Of a stretch of 64,000 nt of DNA, positions 47,290 through 60,623 are shown one piece after another. Under the pieces are notes generated by a model. That model had not been told where the DNA came from. It did not search any database and saw nothing but the letters and a program-made list of their open reading frames with translations. The position numbers and the translations under genes are program-made. How positions within the stretch are numbered: the stretch's first letter is position 1; every line of letters starts with the position of its first letter. Source of the DNA: Ceratothoa steindachneri (taxonomy: Eukaryota; Arthropoda; Malacostraca; Isopoda; Cymothoidae); contig OZ018321.1 of NCBI GenBank assembly GCA_963969495.1, positions 131,782,293-131,846,292 of the forward strand, written 5' to 3'.

Positions 47290-48389
47290 TGTATGATTAC
47301 ACTCTCCACGTATATTTTTCGAATGTATTACTTATTAATGAAGATAATGAGATAAGTTATGGTACACAAATACTTTAGAAATTAAGGGTCATTATCTAGG
47401 GTTGAGCTCTTTGGGTGTCATTATCTAGGAATGATCCTTTTGAGGGGTCATTACTTAAAATTTACTCTTTTAAATAATTCATATTAATTAATAATAAGAT
47501 TAAGATAAAAAAAATGAAGTGAAAATGCTACCTAACCTAAACTAACTGACGAGATCGATTCGTTTTGAGTTGATTTTAAAATTTCCGGCCTCTATTTTAC
47601 CCCTTGGATTAATATTTTATTTTTGTGTTAGTTTAATTTTGTTTGTTTAATTTGTTTGTGTATTTTCTATTCTTTAATAAAAGTTATTTTACCTATTTTA
47701 TTTTAAATATACCCTTAGTTTCTTGGGATCATCGATGTTGGTCCATCTACTAGTATTGAAATTTCTTGGGGTCATTAATTTAGAATAATCTCCTCGGGGG
47801 TCGTTTTCTAGGATTGATCCAATTTAGTTAATCCAGTTGAAGAGTAAATTAAATACACTGTCTGAAATTTGGAGGCATTGTAATTAATATAAAAGAGTGA
47901 TTACAAGAATAATAAAGCACTATGATGGTACCAGGTTCAAAGACTCGATTAATAAAACCGATCTTCCCTGAAAAAACACTCACATTGAAGAATATTATTC
48001 CTTCGAGATTCCAACAAATAAATTTGCGGTAATTAGAAGACCCATCTCCATCCTTTTTGCTTATCCATATACATTTTCTTAAACGAGGCAATGAACAAAG
48101 GAGTCAAGGTACTATGCAAAGGCCTTGCGGAAGGCAAGTTGCATACCTATGGAAGTAAAGTTTCTAAAAAGCATTAACTTATATTGGTCCATAGCCTTTA
48201 GGTGTCCTATGGACGTAAAATTTAAGTGAACCGAGATTGAAGGACATAAGTACCTCTTCACGTAACCAGGGAGATAAATCCATGAAACAGGAAACTATTG
48301 TTCCTCTCGTTGAAGACATTTGCTATGTATGAAACACCTAAACAGGTGTCAAGGTCATTTCCCCTGGACGCCTCTCTTTCATAAACACG
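47290..48389. other. No gene recognised
   Basis: AT-rich. A GGGGTCATTA-TCTAGG-ATGATC phrase recurs loosely at about 47386, 47418, 47445, 47760 and 47800, hinting at a decayed repeat. No coding signal. Confidence 0.4.
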
Positions 48390-48397
48390 ATTTAAGA

Positions 48398-51300
48398 CAG
48401 GGGTCGGGGAACAAGGGTAAATTACCCCAAATGGGGTAATTTAGAAAAATTGGGGGGTAATGGATGTGGATGTGCTAAGTAGGGAAACGAATTTAAAGTT
48501 GGAGAAAAAGAATGCATCGAGGAGCCTTTCTTCTATTTTTCGGTAAAATCTGGCAACATTTCTCCTAATTAAGTGGCATTTTGCCATGTTTTGAAAATGC
48601 CTCTTTCAGAGTAGGTGATGAATTAGTAGAGCTGATCAAGTGATATAATAATTATTTACATAAGGTGAGTTATGATATAATCTATAATATTTATGTTTCT
48701 GTATTGACTTTTGTGATTAAAATTCAACAAAAGTTAAATATAAGATTAGTTTAGAATTTAGGATATTTTAGTTTATTTGTAAGGGGCCTAATTCACCCAT
48801 CAGATGTTTAGTTGCCATTTCTTACTTTTTTAGGGGTAACTGTTATATTTTTCATTTATTTATTTATTTTTATTTTAATGAATTATTTTATATTGAAAGT
48901 AAGTTTTTTAACGAGTTTAACTCTATTTAAGAAGAATTCATGCAGCCCTTACAGATGTAATGCTCACTCTTTTTAAGTCTTATTGTTTGAATTTTTATGC
49001 TTGTGAGTTGTGGTTTGATTTTATGCTATGTTATTTTAAAGTTGTAATTTAAACTCTTGAATTGGTCACTAAATAATTTATTATTTTTGAAAAATATAAA
49101 TCAAAAGACTAAGTTGAAAAAGTGATAGATTTGTCTTTCATTTTCAGATGGCATCAGCAAGGAAAAGGACATATCAGGCAGAGTTCCTTAATTATGGCTT
49201 CACAGAAAAAGAGGACAAAGGACAAATTAAACCTCAATGTGTCGCCTGCATGGAAGTACTGACTTCAGAGTCTTTCAAAAAGAATCAACTGAAGAAACAC
49301 TTGGACAAGGTTCATTCACATCTGTCTTGCAAACCACGGGAATACTTTGAAAATCTGAAAAAACAGTCAAAAGACAGAGATTGGAAAATTAACAAAAGGA
49401 CAACGTTTGACCTACGTTCAGCAGCAATAGCTAGTTTTGAAGTGGCATGGTTGGTTGCTCGAAACAACAAACCACATACTATTGGTGAAAACTTAATCAA
49501 ACCGGCGGCTGTGAAAATGGAAGAAATAATGTGTGGACAGAAAGTAGCTAAACAACTGAATACAGTGCCTTTGTCTGCAAGAGTTATTAAAGAAAGAATT
49601 TCCCTCTTGGCAGAAAATGTGAGAGAACTAGTGATTTCTTCAGTAAAAAAGAGTAAAGAGTTTGCTATTCAATTTGATGAGACTACAAATGTCAGTAGTA
49701 ATTCGTAACTGATGGTATACGTTCGATACAGGGGTTCTGATGAAATTGAAGAAGAAATGTTGTTATGTTCTCCTCTTAAGTTGAGAACTAGTGGTATTAA
49801 TGTGTTCAATAAGGTTGATGCATACTTCAAAAAACAAAGTGTTGATTTAAAGTGGGAAGATTGTATTGCAGTATCAGTTGATGGAGCTCCTGCCATGCTT
49901 GGTCACGTCACTGGTTTTGTGGCTTTGGCCAAAGAACAGAATCCAAATATTCAGGTCATCCATTGTATTATACATCGCCAGGCATTAGTTGTGAAGGATT
50001 TGGAAACAGAAGTGGAAGCTGTGTTGAATCATGTAATTAAGGTTGTTAATGTTGTAAAATGGCATTCACTAAACACAAGGATGTTTCGTGATTTATGTGA
50101 GAATGGAGAGTCTGAATATTCAACCTTTCTTTTCCATACGGAAGTGAGGGGGCTTTAACGTGGAAATGTCCGGAATAGAGTGTGGGCTCTTAAAACCGAA
50201 CTTGAAATATTTCTGACTGATCAAAAACACACACTTGCAGAGAAGTTCAGAAAATCAACCTGGCTAGCTCTTTTTTCATACTTAGGTGACATTTTTTGGC
50301 ATGTAAATGCGCTGAACAAGTAATTGCGAAGAAAGAAAATCAATGTCATCTTAGCAAGGGAAAAATTTCAGCTTTTGTATCAAAGCTTCAGTATTGTAAC
50401 CAAAAAGTAAATGCCAATAAGATTGCTGTCTTTCCAAATCTGGCAGAGGTTCTGGAAGAATGCGAAGACTGCAGTCTTAGTTACATGAAGGAATCAGTCA
50501 CAAGGCACCTGACTAAACTTAGGAATAGGTTCTGTGACTACTTTCCAAAGATTGAGTCACATACTGTCAGCTGTGTTGTAAATCCCTTCAAATGTGAACT
50601 GGCTGATTTGCCTGGAGAACCTGAAGAATTGACAGAAGAGCTTATTGAACTGCGTTCCAACAGTGAAACAAGCATGGAATTTGAAAAAAGGATGATCTCT
50701 CAAGTTTTTTAGATGTCAAAAGCTGCAAAGGCTTATAAAAAAGCGCATTTGGAAGCAACTAAAATGCTGCTACAATTTGCAACAACCTAACTTTGCGAAC
50801 AAGGTTTTTCTACCCTTGTAAATCTAAAAACAAAATACAGAAACCGGTTGGATCCTGAAGACAGCATCAAGGAGGTAGCACTGACTTCAAAAATCCCTGA
50901 TATTGAAATTGTTGTATCAAAGATGAAAGAGTATCATTTTTACAAAGCCTGAGGGAGCTGATATATTCAAGTTTTAAAAATTTTTTTCATTAGTTTTATT
51001 TTTGTACCATTCTCATGCTAGAAAGGGTAAACATTTTTTCCCCATAATAGTGGATTCAATAACATTTTCCTATTTTGTTTTTTTACGAGTTTTAGATACA
51101 TGATAGTGACATAGTCAATAATTCTGCTTGTGTGCCATGTAATGCTAAAAAGTGACTTATTTCTGTTTATAAATATATAATTTCCTACAATTTTTTCTTG
51201 TGTGCTATTTCCATGCCAAAAAAACGGACTTTTATTTCCTTATGATAGATGAAATAAAAAATTAAACATTATCCCAATATAAATTTTCTTGTATCTTTAT

Positions 51301-51418
51301 TATCCATGATTTTTATAAGTAAATTGGTTTGTCCCCCAGAGTACTTCAAAGTCAGGGGTAAATTCATTTTACTACAAATTCTTTTGGGGTAACACTTCAA
51401 AAAGTTACCCGACCCCTG
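48398..51418 (+). mobile_element. hAT transposon, structurally complete
   Basis: A 3021-bp element bounded by an exact 8-bp target duplication ATTTAAGA (48390-48397 and 51419-51426), diagnostic of the hAT superfamily. Ends carry inverted CAGGGGTCGGG (48398-48408 and complement at 51408-51418), with a further GGGGTAA/TTACCCC-rich subterminal zone. One transposase gene lies inside on the plus strand, with a 750-bp AT-rich leader. Intact ends with a dead transposase mean it could only move with help in trans. Confidence 0.95.
49148..50952 (+). pseudogene. hAT transposase (BED finger, ZBED5/FAM200-like)
   Basis: About 600 codons. N terminus MASARKRTYQAEFLNYGF, then a BED-type finger with CVACMEVL and HLDKVHSH (residues about 37-57). 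A catalytic-domain start follows with FAIQFDETTNVS (about 175-186, first Asp), then IAVSVDGAPAMLG (second-Asp region) and VIHCIIHRQALV. The C-terminal dimerisation motif reads FSTLVNLKTKYRNRLDPE (about 50805-50860), ending KMKEYHFYKA before TGA at 50950. Lesions: in-frame TAA at 49706 and 50156, a frameshift near 50290, TAG at 50710 and TAA at 50788. The pattern matches transposases related to the domesticated vertebrate ZBED5/FAM200 genes. The few lesions suggest modest age. Confidence 0.9.
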
Positions 51419-51517
51419 ATTTAAGATAAAATGAATCCTCGAAATATTTGCTCAGACCATCAGAATAAAAAGCTATTGATCATTCATTAATCTCATTATC
51501 TCATTTATCAAGGAATA

Positions 51518-51863
<346 letters not shown>

Positions 51864-52232
51864 GGAAGATATCACATTTACGTGATGTATATCAATGGAA
51901 GATAATGGTAAACAACAATATTTGAATCAGGATTATATTTTTATTACTATCAAGCTAGTTTCGGCAAGATGCAATTTTCAACTAATAATAGAGAAGCTAG
52001 GCAAGGAGCACAGTGTACACATTTAAGGTAAGACACATCCTAAATAAAATGAAACAGCAGGAAAAAATCTGGAAAAAAATATACTCGAGTAAATCTGGCG
52101 TGAATGACAAACTAAACAAAGTGAAATGGAACCGGAAACAATTTGTAGAGTTGCTAATCCCCAAAACGCATTGCGTCCGGGGGCTTATAGATACGATTGG
52201 CGACTCTATTCGTTATATATTTGTCACATTTT

Positions 52233-52802
52233 TTATTGCCCTTCAGATAAATTAAAATTATCAACTTTGTTGATGATGATGGATTCCTCAATTCTCCTCT
52301 CAATATAATTGTTTGATTTATAAATGATTTTTGCATGGTTAACATCAATTATATGGTCGTGCGTTTGCATGTGCATAAAAAGAATTGAAGAATTCATACA
52401 CCTTCTGATATCAGCTAAATATTCTTCCATACTCTTATTAAAGTGACATGACTCTCCAATGTATGTTAATTTGCAATTATAGCATGGTATACTGTAAACT
52501 CCAGCATCAAAATTGATTGGGCGCAGTCTAGTCAAGGATTCTCGAATGATATTGGAATAGTTAAATGTAATATTTATGTTATTTCCGTTCGCATATGATT
52601 TTAGAAAAGCCAAGGCTGGAGCATATGGAAATCTAATACATTGTTTTAAAATCATCCCTTCGTGTGTGCAGGTGGCATAGAAGATCTTTTGTGCTTTGGA
52701 ATGGCATCTATTTATGAGGTGAATTGGATATTTTAGTTCAATGAAATTGAAGATAAGGTGGTTATTTTCATCCTGAAGGAAGATTGGGTCGCACGTTCTA
52801 TC
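52233..52802 (-). pseudogene. Penelope-like element, GIY-YIG endonuclease
   Basis: The minus strand first reads FIELKYPIHLINRCHSKAQK (52750-52690), a typical link after a Penelope RT, then MILKQCIRFPYAP and a GIY-YIG nuclease: GVYSIPCYNCKLTYIGES (about 52502-52450, with Tyr and the YIG box), HMQTHDHIIDVNHAKIIY (about 52370-52315) and ERRIEESIIINK with the late Glu (about 52300). It ends at a stop at 52233. The CX2C inside the GIY box is a feature of Penelope-like nucleases. The RT itself was not recognised upstream. This nuclease cuts target DNA for insertion of the retroelement. Confidence 0.8.
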
Positions 52803-52930
52803 TTTTTAAATGGAAGAAATAACAGATATCTTAACTGACTTTTCATGTAATGAGAAAAAATATATGTATGCATTTAAATTTGTAGGCTTTCGAGCCTATA
52901 GAACGTGCGACCCAATCTTCCTTTAGGATG
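52769..52930. repeat. 32-bp inverted repeat beside Penelope fragment
   Basis: 52769-52800 and 52899-52930 are reverse complements with one mismatch, each containing GAACGTGCGACCCAATCTTC on one strand. The left arm is coding in the Penelope frame (about RTCDPIFL), so the right arm is an inverted second piece of the same element. Confidence 0.85.
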
Positions 52931-55919
52931 AAATTAAGATGTCTTTTGACCTTGGCACGGTGATTTTTCGGCGTACAATACACATTCGAGGTATAACGAG
53001 CCTCGAAAGTGACAATGTCATTGAGTTAAACAATACGAATGAAACATATCTGAAAAATAAAAGAAAAGAAAGCTCCCTTGTGAAAAGGCATAACTATTTT
53101 TAATTTTTAAAAATTTATTTATTCTTTTCACTGTTTATTTATATATTTTGGGGGTTATAATTAATGGAGTTAGTAGTGTGGATTCAGTTGGGGGTAAAAA
53201 TTTTGATGAATGTTCATAGTCAGTGATAAAGTATAAATAGATAGCATTTCTCGAGCAAGCACCCAGATTCAACTTGAGAGGTTTTCCTTCTTGAAGCTTG
53301 TCCTCCAGCAGCCTTAGATTATTCTGAATGAAATCGTTTTCGAATTGAGGTAAATGTTTCTCCTACATTTTGCTGGAGGGCATTTTTAGCTCTACATTTA
53401 GTAGGTTGAGTTCTACATGAGCATGTATATCTCTTTGAAGTTTCCAATCTCTCTTAAAAGTCTTCTTCATAATTAGGATGGCTTTATTCTAGATCCTTTA
53501 CATTTTTCCGATTTGGCTGTGTGTGTAGGAGGTGGGGGTGGGGGATGGGGTAGTACCTCAAGTCGACGATAATGATAAGTAAAGGGTAGAGTAATGAACT
53601 TTTATAGTATCGCTGTTGATTTGCTTTACATTACTCTCACGAAGATTGATGAAACGAAAGATTTTAAGCAAAAAATCGGAAGTAGCATGCGGAGTTAGCT
53701 TGTTGACATATTTAGATTTTCCTTTGTTTGTAGTATGCAGTATCAACACGGCAGTTTCTTTGTTGTACCGATATACTTTAACTTCTATTCCTGCATTAGC
53801 CAGTTGGTGTATTTTTAGTAAGTTGTTCGTTGAGATTTTCCAAAAATGTGAATCACAGTCACTTTGAAACGTTTAATAATGAAATAATTTTATTTTATTA
53901 CGTTAAACTTTACCAAGCCTCTCAAAATAACCAATCAAAGATAATCCCTCACAAAATTAAAGGAAAGAATTTATAATATGAGGTCTCGTTTTCTATCTTA
54001 AAATGGGTTTTCTGGGGATCTACTTCGATTATTGCCGTTTTACTCAGTTGAGCATAGGTGATGCTCTTCTGGTTTTCCTCCTCTGGTGTTCTCATTTCCG
54101 TTTTTTTCTTAACAATATCTTTTTAAATCGAAGTAACATGACCATAGTCGAATGATCTCCGCCAATGTTCAATCATTTCCTGGTAGTATTGGTACAAATT
54201 TGTCCCTCACACCCTTTGAACAGAACTCTTTGTTCCCATGTGGTCAAGTCTTTGTTGGGTATTTTTTCACGCGAGAACACCTGAAACAAACTTTTACATC
54301 CACGAACACATCCCTCAATTTCTTCAAGAAATCGAGAAAGACTGACGTGTGAATATTCAGTCCCGTTTCCTATGCTTTTTGAGCCATGCTAATTTCTTGA
54401 AATACGATCTTGTAAACATGGGTGTCAATTCTGGATTTTGTGACTTCCATTACTCTAGCCAAGTGGTGGTAACATTCTATCTCTTGCTTAAGACCATCAG
54501 ACAAATGCAAGCTTACCACAGACATCTTGCAATACAGTGCAAAAGAATTTGGGGCGGAATATTCCTTTGGAAGTTAATCTTTCGTAAAATTTTGCACTTT
54601 CAGAGGTCAAAGTCTCGACATCTGTCCTATTCTGACATATCCGGTCGTAATAACAAGAAGTCTGATCAGTGCAACCTTTACTTCTATAAAAATTATTTCA
54701 AACAATTCTCTTCTTTCAGGTTTTACCTGATCAAAAATAGGTGCGAATTTGAACCATAGTTGTTTCCTTAATTATTAAAACAGCTTAATGTGGAGCAAGA
54801 TAATTGAAAAAAAGGGGGATCCGGAAGAGGATAAAAGTTAAGGGTGTCACTCTCCTACCGAGATGTACCTATCCCTGATAGTATTTCGCAAATCACATCA
54901 GTACAGTTCCTCGGCCATAAAAAAAGGCCCCTACGACACCCTTAGTTTCCGCAGGTAAACCTCGCTTTCGATTTTTTGCGATATGAGAGGACTCTTAGGA
55001 AACTGTGGGTGAATAAACTATTCGGGAAAGTAGGGAAAAGTTGAAAGGATTGATTATAATCTAACTCCAAATCACGTAAGTTAAGTAAGTTACTTTGAGC
55101 ATAAACCTGAAAGCTTATGACAGAAGCATGAATGAAGGTAACTTTCGGTCGACCCCTCCTGGTCCCCTTACCATCCTCCCTAAGATCTTGGTGAGCTGCA
55201 AAGAAGTTGATCTAAGCTGACCTCCTTCTTATTAGAAGGAGATAGGACGATATAAGGAAATACTTCCCTTGCTTGTGGGCTTAATAATTAACATGAAATC
55301 CGAACCACAAATTGTTTTGTCCAGTTACATTCTATTACTTTCACTTTTTTGCCCTACTGTATTGTAAGCACAACTTCTTTTTTGTCGGGTGAAATGAATA
55401 ATCTCTTCTCTCATCTTTGTGTACTGTAGCATCCATGCCGTTATTTGAATAGGTTGATCTTCCTTGCTGGGTAATGTCATGTATGGTATGTCTTAAGTGT
55501 ATATCATGCATGTGTAGTTTGCATGTATTCTGTCTGTGATTTGTCTAGCTTAGAAGGCTTTACTTTTTCATTACACTCAGTTTGTTTCACGGATTTCACT
55601 TTATGGCTTTCACCACATATTTTGTGATTATTTTAAACACTTCCTTGTTCGGGTAATCACTATTGTGGTCATTCTCCGGGGACTTGATTGGTGGCTTTAG
55701 TCATGATTGCTTAGAGGAATAATCGGGAGCATTTTACTAGGATGGTTGAGTTCCTCCATTGCTATTTCTTCTTTGATCTTGTTTATAACTGTATTCTGCC
55801 CAGTATACTCTGGAGTTTCCATTATTTCTGTTGAATTTTCCACTGGTGACTGGAATTGAAAGAAGCGTTAGGTCTGATGTTAGTATCTTCTGCAAATAAG
55901 GGAGGAAGAGAGTTGATCT
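52931..55919. other. No gene recognised
   Basis: A minus-strand frame at 53558-53749 and a plus-strand frame at 54349-54759 match nothing I know. GGGGGTGGGGG-type G-rich sequence lies at 53530-53550. A decayed Penelope RT might be hidden at 52950-53860 on the minus strand, but no RT motif was found. Confidence 0.35.
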
Positions 55920-57080
55920 TGATCTAAATATGTATTTTTAATCCTCTTCTCATGACAATGTTGAGAGGTTTGACCTCTATTTCTTGATGTGTGGCTCTTT
56001 GAGTCTTCCTTCTCTCCTTTGGGTTCTTTTCTCTCCTTATTTTTCGTGTGATGATTAAAAAGTAGGTTTTTGGAAATCTTGGGAGCTCCGTTTTCTTTTT
56101 TTTGGTATATTGATTATGGAGAATACAGGTTAGATAAGCCCCCAACCTTCCTAGTTCGAGATAGATCTTTCGTTTATTCTCAGCACTTAAACCTTTTAAG
56201 GAGGCATTGCATTGGTGTAACTTTTGATATTCTTTCAGCTACAAGTCATATACAGCCTGCTAAAGTTAGCTTTAATACCAGTACTTTGCCCTCTGGGTGA
56301 GAACAATAGACTTGACTATCTATTTGGATATCTGCTACCTTATTCTTGAGATCGGAACTATGGAAAATATTTGTTTATTTATTCTTAATTTTGAAGTTGT
56401 TGAGGTTGCCGATTTCGAAGGCCGTCATAGCTGCCCGAAATTCCTTATTCCTGCATTTCGTGATGTTCTCAGTGAATTAGATATTTAGACAGTAAAGCAT
56501 TTTAGGTGGTAACATGTTCTCTGGAGAGATTGAATACAGCGTGGGCTGAGAATATCCTTCCCCCTCTTACGACAATCTTGGTTCTAGTTTAATTAGTTCT
56601 TTGAATTCATTGACAGCTACATATCCGTCAGATATTCACATAGGCTTTTCTGCATATTGGTGTTCATCTGTAGATTCAGTATATTTTGTTATACTCGTAT
56701 GTCTTTGAGGCAGACTTTGTCAAAGGTTTGGTCCAAATCTTCTAAGGCCAGGTCGATGTATTTTTATCTCTGATTTGGACTTGGAAATCTTTTCAGTGAT
56801 GATGTCAATTGCCATTTTAGCGTCTACTTTTATGGAATCCAAACTAGTATTAAATGTTAAGTTATTTTCTTCCACATATTCTATGTATTCTGGTAAGGAT
56901 CTTCTCAAAGACTTTTTCAAGGGCCGTTCAGAAGTAATATTGTTTAGTAGCTTTTGATGAGATCCTGTGCTTTGCCTATTTGCTGATAAATATCATTTGG
57001 ACGCTCTTGTATTTTTCTGAGAAGTAGTCAGTGTTTAGACACGCGTTAAATATATTGTTGATAGTTTCGAGTATATTATC
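55920..57080 (-). pseudogene. Degraded LINE reverse transcriptase
   Basis: Minus-strand pieces resemble a Jockey/I-type RT: AGLDKAPDNILETINNIFNA with CLN (about 57090-57030, the K.PG.D.I...+L region), TALEKVFEKILTRI (about 56920-56880, the +EK++..R+ motif), EYIEYVEENNLTFNTSL (56880-56830), DLDQTFDKVCLKDIRV (about 56735-56695, where LD+..AFD.V is expected), and YSQPTLYSIS (about 56550, near the SPTLF motif). The YADD box is not visible. Multiple frameshifts. Mariner copy C begins about 100 bp upstream and may have cut it. Confidence 0.45.
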
Positions 57081-57187
57081 CGGTGCCTTGTCCAGTCCTG
57101 CGCGCAAAGATGAGTTGGCCGATCGACTTATGATCACAAGCCGAAGCAATCATTAACCTCATCACAAACAATTACGATTCGAATCTA

Positions 57188-58119
57188 TGAGGGGCGGTCA
57201 ATAAGTTTTGCAATTCGGATATAAGGAAACGAGATATGAGGAAAAGTGTTTTATTATTTTTTAAAAAAACTACCCTCGACTTCAATGCACTTGCGCCACT
57301 TGTCCCTGAGGCTTCGAATTCCCAACAACCAGAAATCTCCCGACTGCTGTTCAATCCACTCCTGGACGGTGAGCTGGACATTTTCATCGTCCCCAAACCG
57401 GCGTCCACGCAGTGCAGCCTTGAGCTGGTGGAATAAAAAGTAGTCGCTAGGGGCCAAATCTAGACTGTAGGCTAGATGGTTGAGCTCCTCGAACTCGCAC
57501 TCGCGCAGGGCAGCTTGTGCAACTCTGGCCTTGTGTACTTTGACGACGTTGAAGTTGATCGTGGGGCATGAGGTTTCTAGGGACCCAACGGGCAGAGACG
57601 TTGGTCATGGCAAAATTGTCGTGGATGATGTTGATAACACTTCCATGTGATATTCCAAGTTCTCGCTCGATTTCTTCGACCTTTACCCGTTGATTTTCAA
57701 GGATCATCCTCTCCACACGGGCCACATTGTTCTTTTTGGTCACATCTGACGGGCGTCCTGGACGAGGGTCATCTTCAAGGGACTCACGAACATGGCTGAA
57801 CTCCCTATTCCAGCGAGCAATGGTTGCATAGGAAGGGGCGGTGTTGCTTTACACTGCAACCATGCGTTTATGGATAACATTTGCATTCCTGCCTTCCTTG
57901 GTCAAAAATTTGATCACTGCGTGGTGCTCAATCTTCTCCATTGTTAAACAAATTGTGACTGAAGATCTGCGATCAGCTACTGCTTCTTAAATAGACGAGG
58001 CAGGAGCCTGCGGCTGCCAGTCCTGACTTGTCATAAGTTGTCCTAACACCCTCACAAACAGCCATCCTCCTTCCTCTGTTTTCCCCTACCGATTCGCAAA
58101 ACTTATTGACCACCCCTCG
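57188..58119 (-). mobile_element. Short mariner, copy C
   Basis: 932 bp between TA dinucleotides (57186-57187, 58120-58121), minus orientation. The ends carry the GAGGGGCGGTCAATAAGTTTT repeat in slightly mutated form. Start codon ATG at 57941. The HTH domains read through to RWVPRNL (about 57590). The second part reads MAPSDYFLFHQLKAALRGRR to CIEVEGSFFKK and a stop at 57254. A stop lies in the first HTH (TGTAAAGC where VYTD is expected, about 57850). The middle of the transposase is missing at the same place as in copies A and B. Confidence 0.9.
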
Positions 58120-58121
58120 TA

Positions 58122-59028
58122 GCAATCATCCACCAATCAAAGATTGCAACTTAAGTATGCTCTCTGCACTTCCATGGTTAAAGTTGCACACTTCACTTCC
58201 CTCTGTCGAATTATTACCCATGAGTCAAGCCATCGTCACAATGCTTGCCGAACGCCTTGTGCTCTAAATTCTTACACTCTTAAACTCTTCACAGTATATA
58301 TCTTCATATTTCCATTTAATTAAATTGCCAGTGCTCGAGTGAATTCTAGCTTCCGCCATTATTTATTCACTTCTTTATGGGGTATAATAAATACCTAGCT
58401 ATTGGGATACGTTATGCTAAAACGATCGAAAATGCTTTTATCTGGATTTCTCTCTTGAATCTAAAATGCATCTATGTAGTGTAAATATATTCCAAACTTT
58501 TTTAATAGTATACACTTCACTATGTGTCCCCTGACAACACAAACTGTACCAGGTATAATATGATACCAGAACAAAACGCTATTGATTTCAATTCAAGAGT
58601 ATAGCACAGAGCTGCCTCGCTAATGCTGCAATTTCTAAATATAAGGATCACAGGCATTCATTTCGTAAGCGATTTTTTGGAAAAAAGCCCTCACCATGGA
58701 AATTAATTGAAGTTTATTATTTAATTAAAAAATATAATAGAGCGGTAAACGTAAGTGAATATCAAATTTAAAATACAAAGGCTCCAGATTCTAGAAAGTA
58801 GCAAAAAACCGTATATTGGCTGAAACATTTTACGGTAAAAATATAATACGATGTTGTGTTGAGGCGATATTGCATTGAAGCAAGGCAGTATGAATATCAT
58901 GGTTTGATTATTGAAAGGCTTTTTTATAATTATTGATGGCTCGAAGGATAATGGAGTGATAATATATAAACCTGTAGAATAGACGAAGTGCACTGAAAAG
59001 AGAAAGAAAATAAAAATGACCCGGTGTC
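58122..59028. other. No gene recognised
   Basis: AT-rich. An open frame at 58721-58993 (minus) is unrecognised. Confidence 0.4.
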
Positions 59029-59071
59029 GTGGAATGGCCAGACGATATATTTATATATACGTGGGTGCTTT

Positions 59072-60620
59072 TTGGGGATTGGCCCAAAGTGGGTTGAAGA
59101 CCGAGAGTGAAAAAGGAAATTGTTATGAGTCCAGTGGAGATGGTTTATTCTTACTTTGCGGGTTTCTTTTGAACAAATATTTCAGAGTGCAAGTTGGCGA
59201 AAGATTAAAAAGCAGCTGGTAAGCGTTGGGGTTGCAAAAGAAAGACCATTACGGAAATATAACTTTACTAACAACAACAAAAAAGAATATATATATTTAC
59301 ATAGAAATTGGTTTTAAAGGGGCATGGTCGCCCAGATGGGGTTAAAGATCCACATGCGATCAGGTACGTTGATTAAGGGATTAAAGAGGTCAGATACAGT
59401 TGGTGATTTAAAGGGGGATTTTAACTGGGCCGTGCACACAAATAATGAGGCAATTGGGTAAGCCAGATTCAAGATTAATCTGCAGGCTGCAACGGTTAAG
59501 ATTACCTTATGAGTTGGTTGCCAAAGTAAGGCCAATTGGGATACGGTGAAGCGAAGGTAGAAGTTATTTACCTCGGGCTTCAGTACGAGGGAGGACTTTT
59601 CGTCGTCGGAGTTAGGAATCCTTTTCAGTCCTAGAGCAGAGTTCACTGAAGTCAAAACATGCCGATTGACTAAGGCAGAGTTCACGGATCAATTTAATCT
59701 TCACTTGAATCGAAGTCGCCGCTTGGTGGGGGGGAGGAGCGTCCTTTAGCTCGTTCGTCAGTGTAGGTGGAAGTGTGACAATGCTGCTGTCGAAACTCGG
59801 TCGAAGCGTTATATGGGCGCCTAGAGAGGCGGTGCGTGCGATCTTGAGTGAAAACTCGGCGAATCCTTCGGGGGAAGGGAGAATCTTGATAACGCTCGTT
59901 GGAATGCCCAACAGATTCCAATCTTTGGGCACAGAAGCCCGCTTGCTCGCTGAGAGGTGGCCGCGAGAGGAAGGGGGGGAAGATGACGTTGGTCCCTAGG
60001 CAAAGACAGCTGGGGCAAGTGATTTCTCATGCTTTCCACAGCTCAATGAGGTGATCTCCGGATCCACGTGGGTACAGGAAGACACATGGCTGCCATTGGA
60101 CCTCATTGTGATACACTCCTCCCATCTAAAAAGATGGCACTTTCGGACTAATTCGTGGTCACAGGGGTAAGCAAGAAAGGAAAAAAACACAAAAAAAACA
60201 ACACGGTATACCTGACCTGTCGTCGAGCAGGCGTACAAGCTAATGCTACCCGACTGTGTGTACATATGAACGGAAGGAAATTAATTATTGCCGATCATAA
60301 GAGAAATAAAAGGGGACATAATTAAAACAAAATAAATTTGTATACACTAATCTATACAAAGCAAAAAAAAAAGGAAAAGGAACAAAACAAATGAAATGGA
60401 CGTTCAAAGATACATTTTACATAAAGGGTGGTAAACATACACATCTTTCGGTGCTGGACCAGGTTTATAAATACTAATTTTATAAATACAAGGGTGGTGT
60501 GCATCATAGACGTACACATCGAGAAAAAATAAGGACATAACACAATTAATTGCATATAAGCTAATCTCTAGCTGGCGGTTACAATTATTACAGGGTGGAC
60601 AAATATATATGAAACAATCA
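59072..60620. other. Unassigned sequence 3' of gypsy copy 2
   Basis: Where RNase H, integrase and the 3' LTR would be expected, none is recognisable. Open frames at 59314-59685 and 59612-59932 (minus) look like nothing I know. A GC-richer patch at 59690-60080 could be remains of a further gene or an LTR. Confidence 0.35.
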
Positions 60621-60623
60621 CAA

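Noticed and set aside
51950..51990. Hammerhead ribozyme candidate on the minus strand (GCCGAAAC)
   Set aside because: The CTGATGA-type core and matching stems were not found near it.
59314..59932. Frames of 106-123 residues considered as an env gene of gypsy copy 2
   Set aside because: No signal peptide, membrane segment pattern or cleavage motif was convincing, and frames overlap on both strands.
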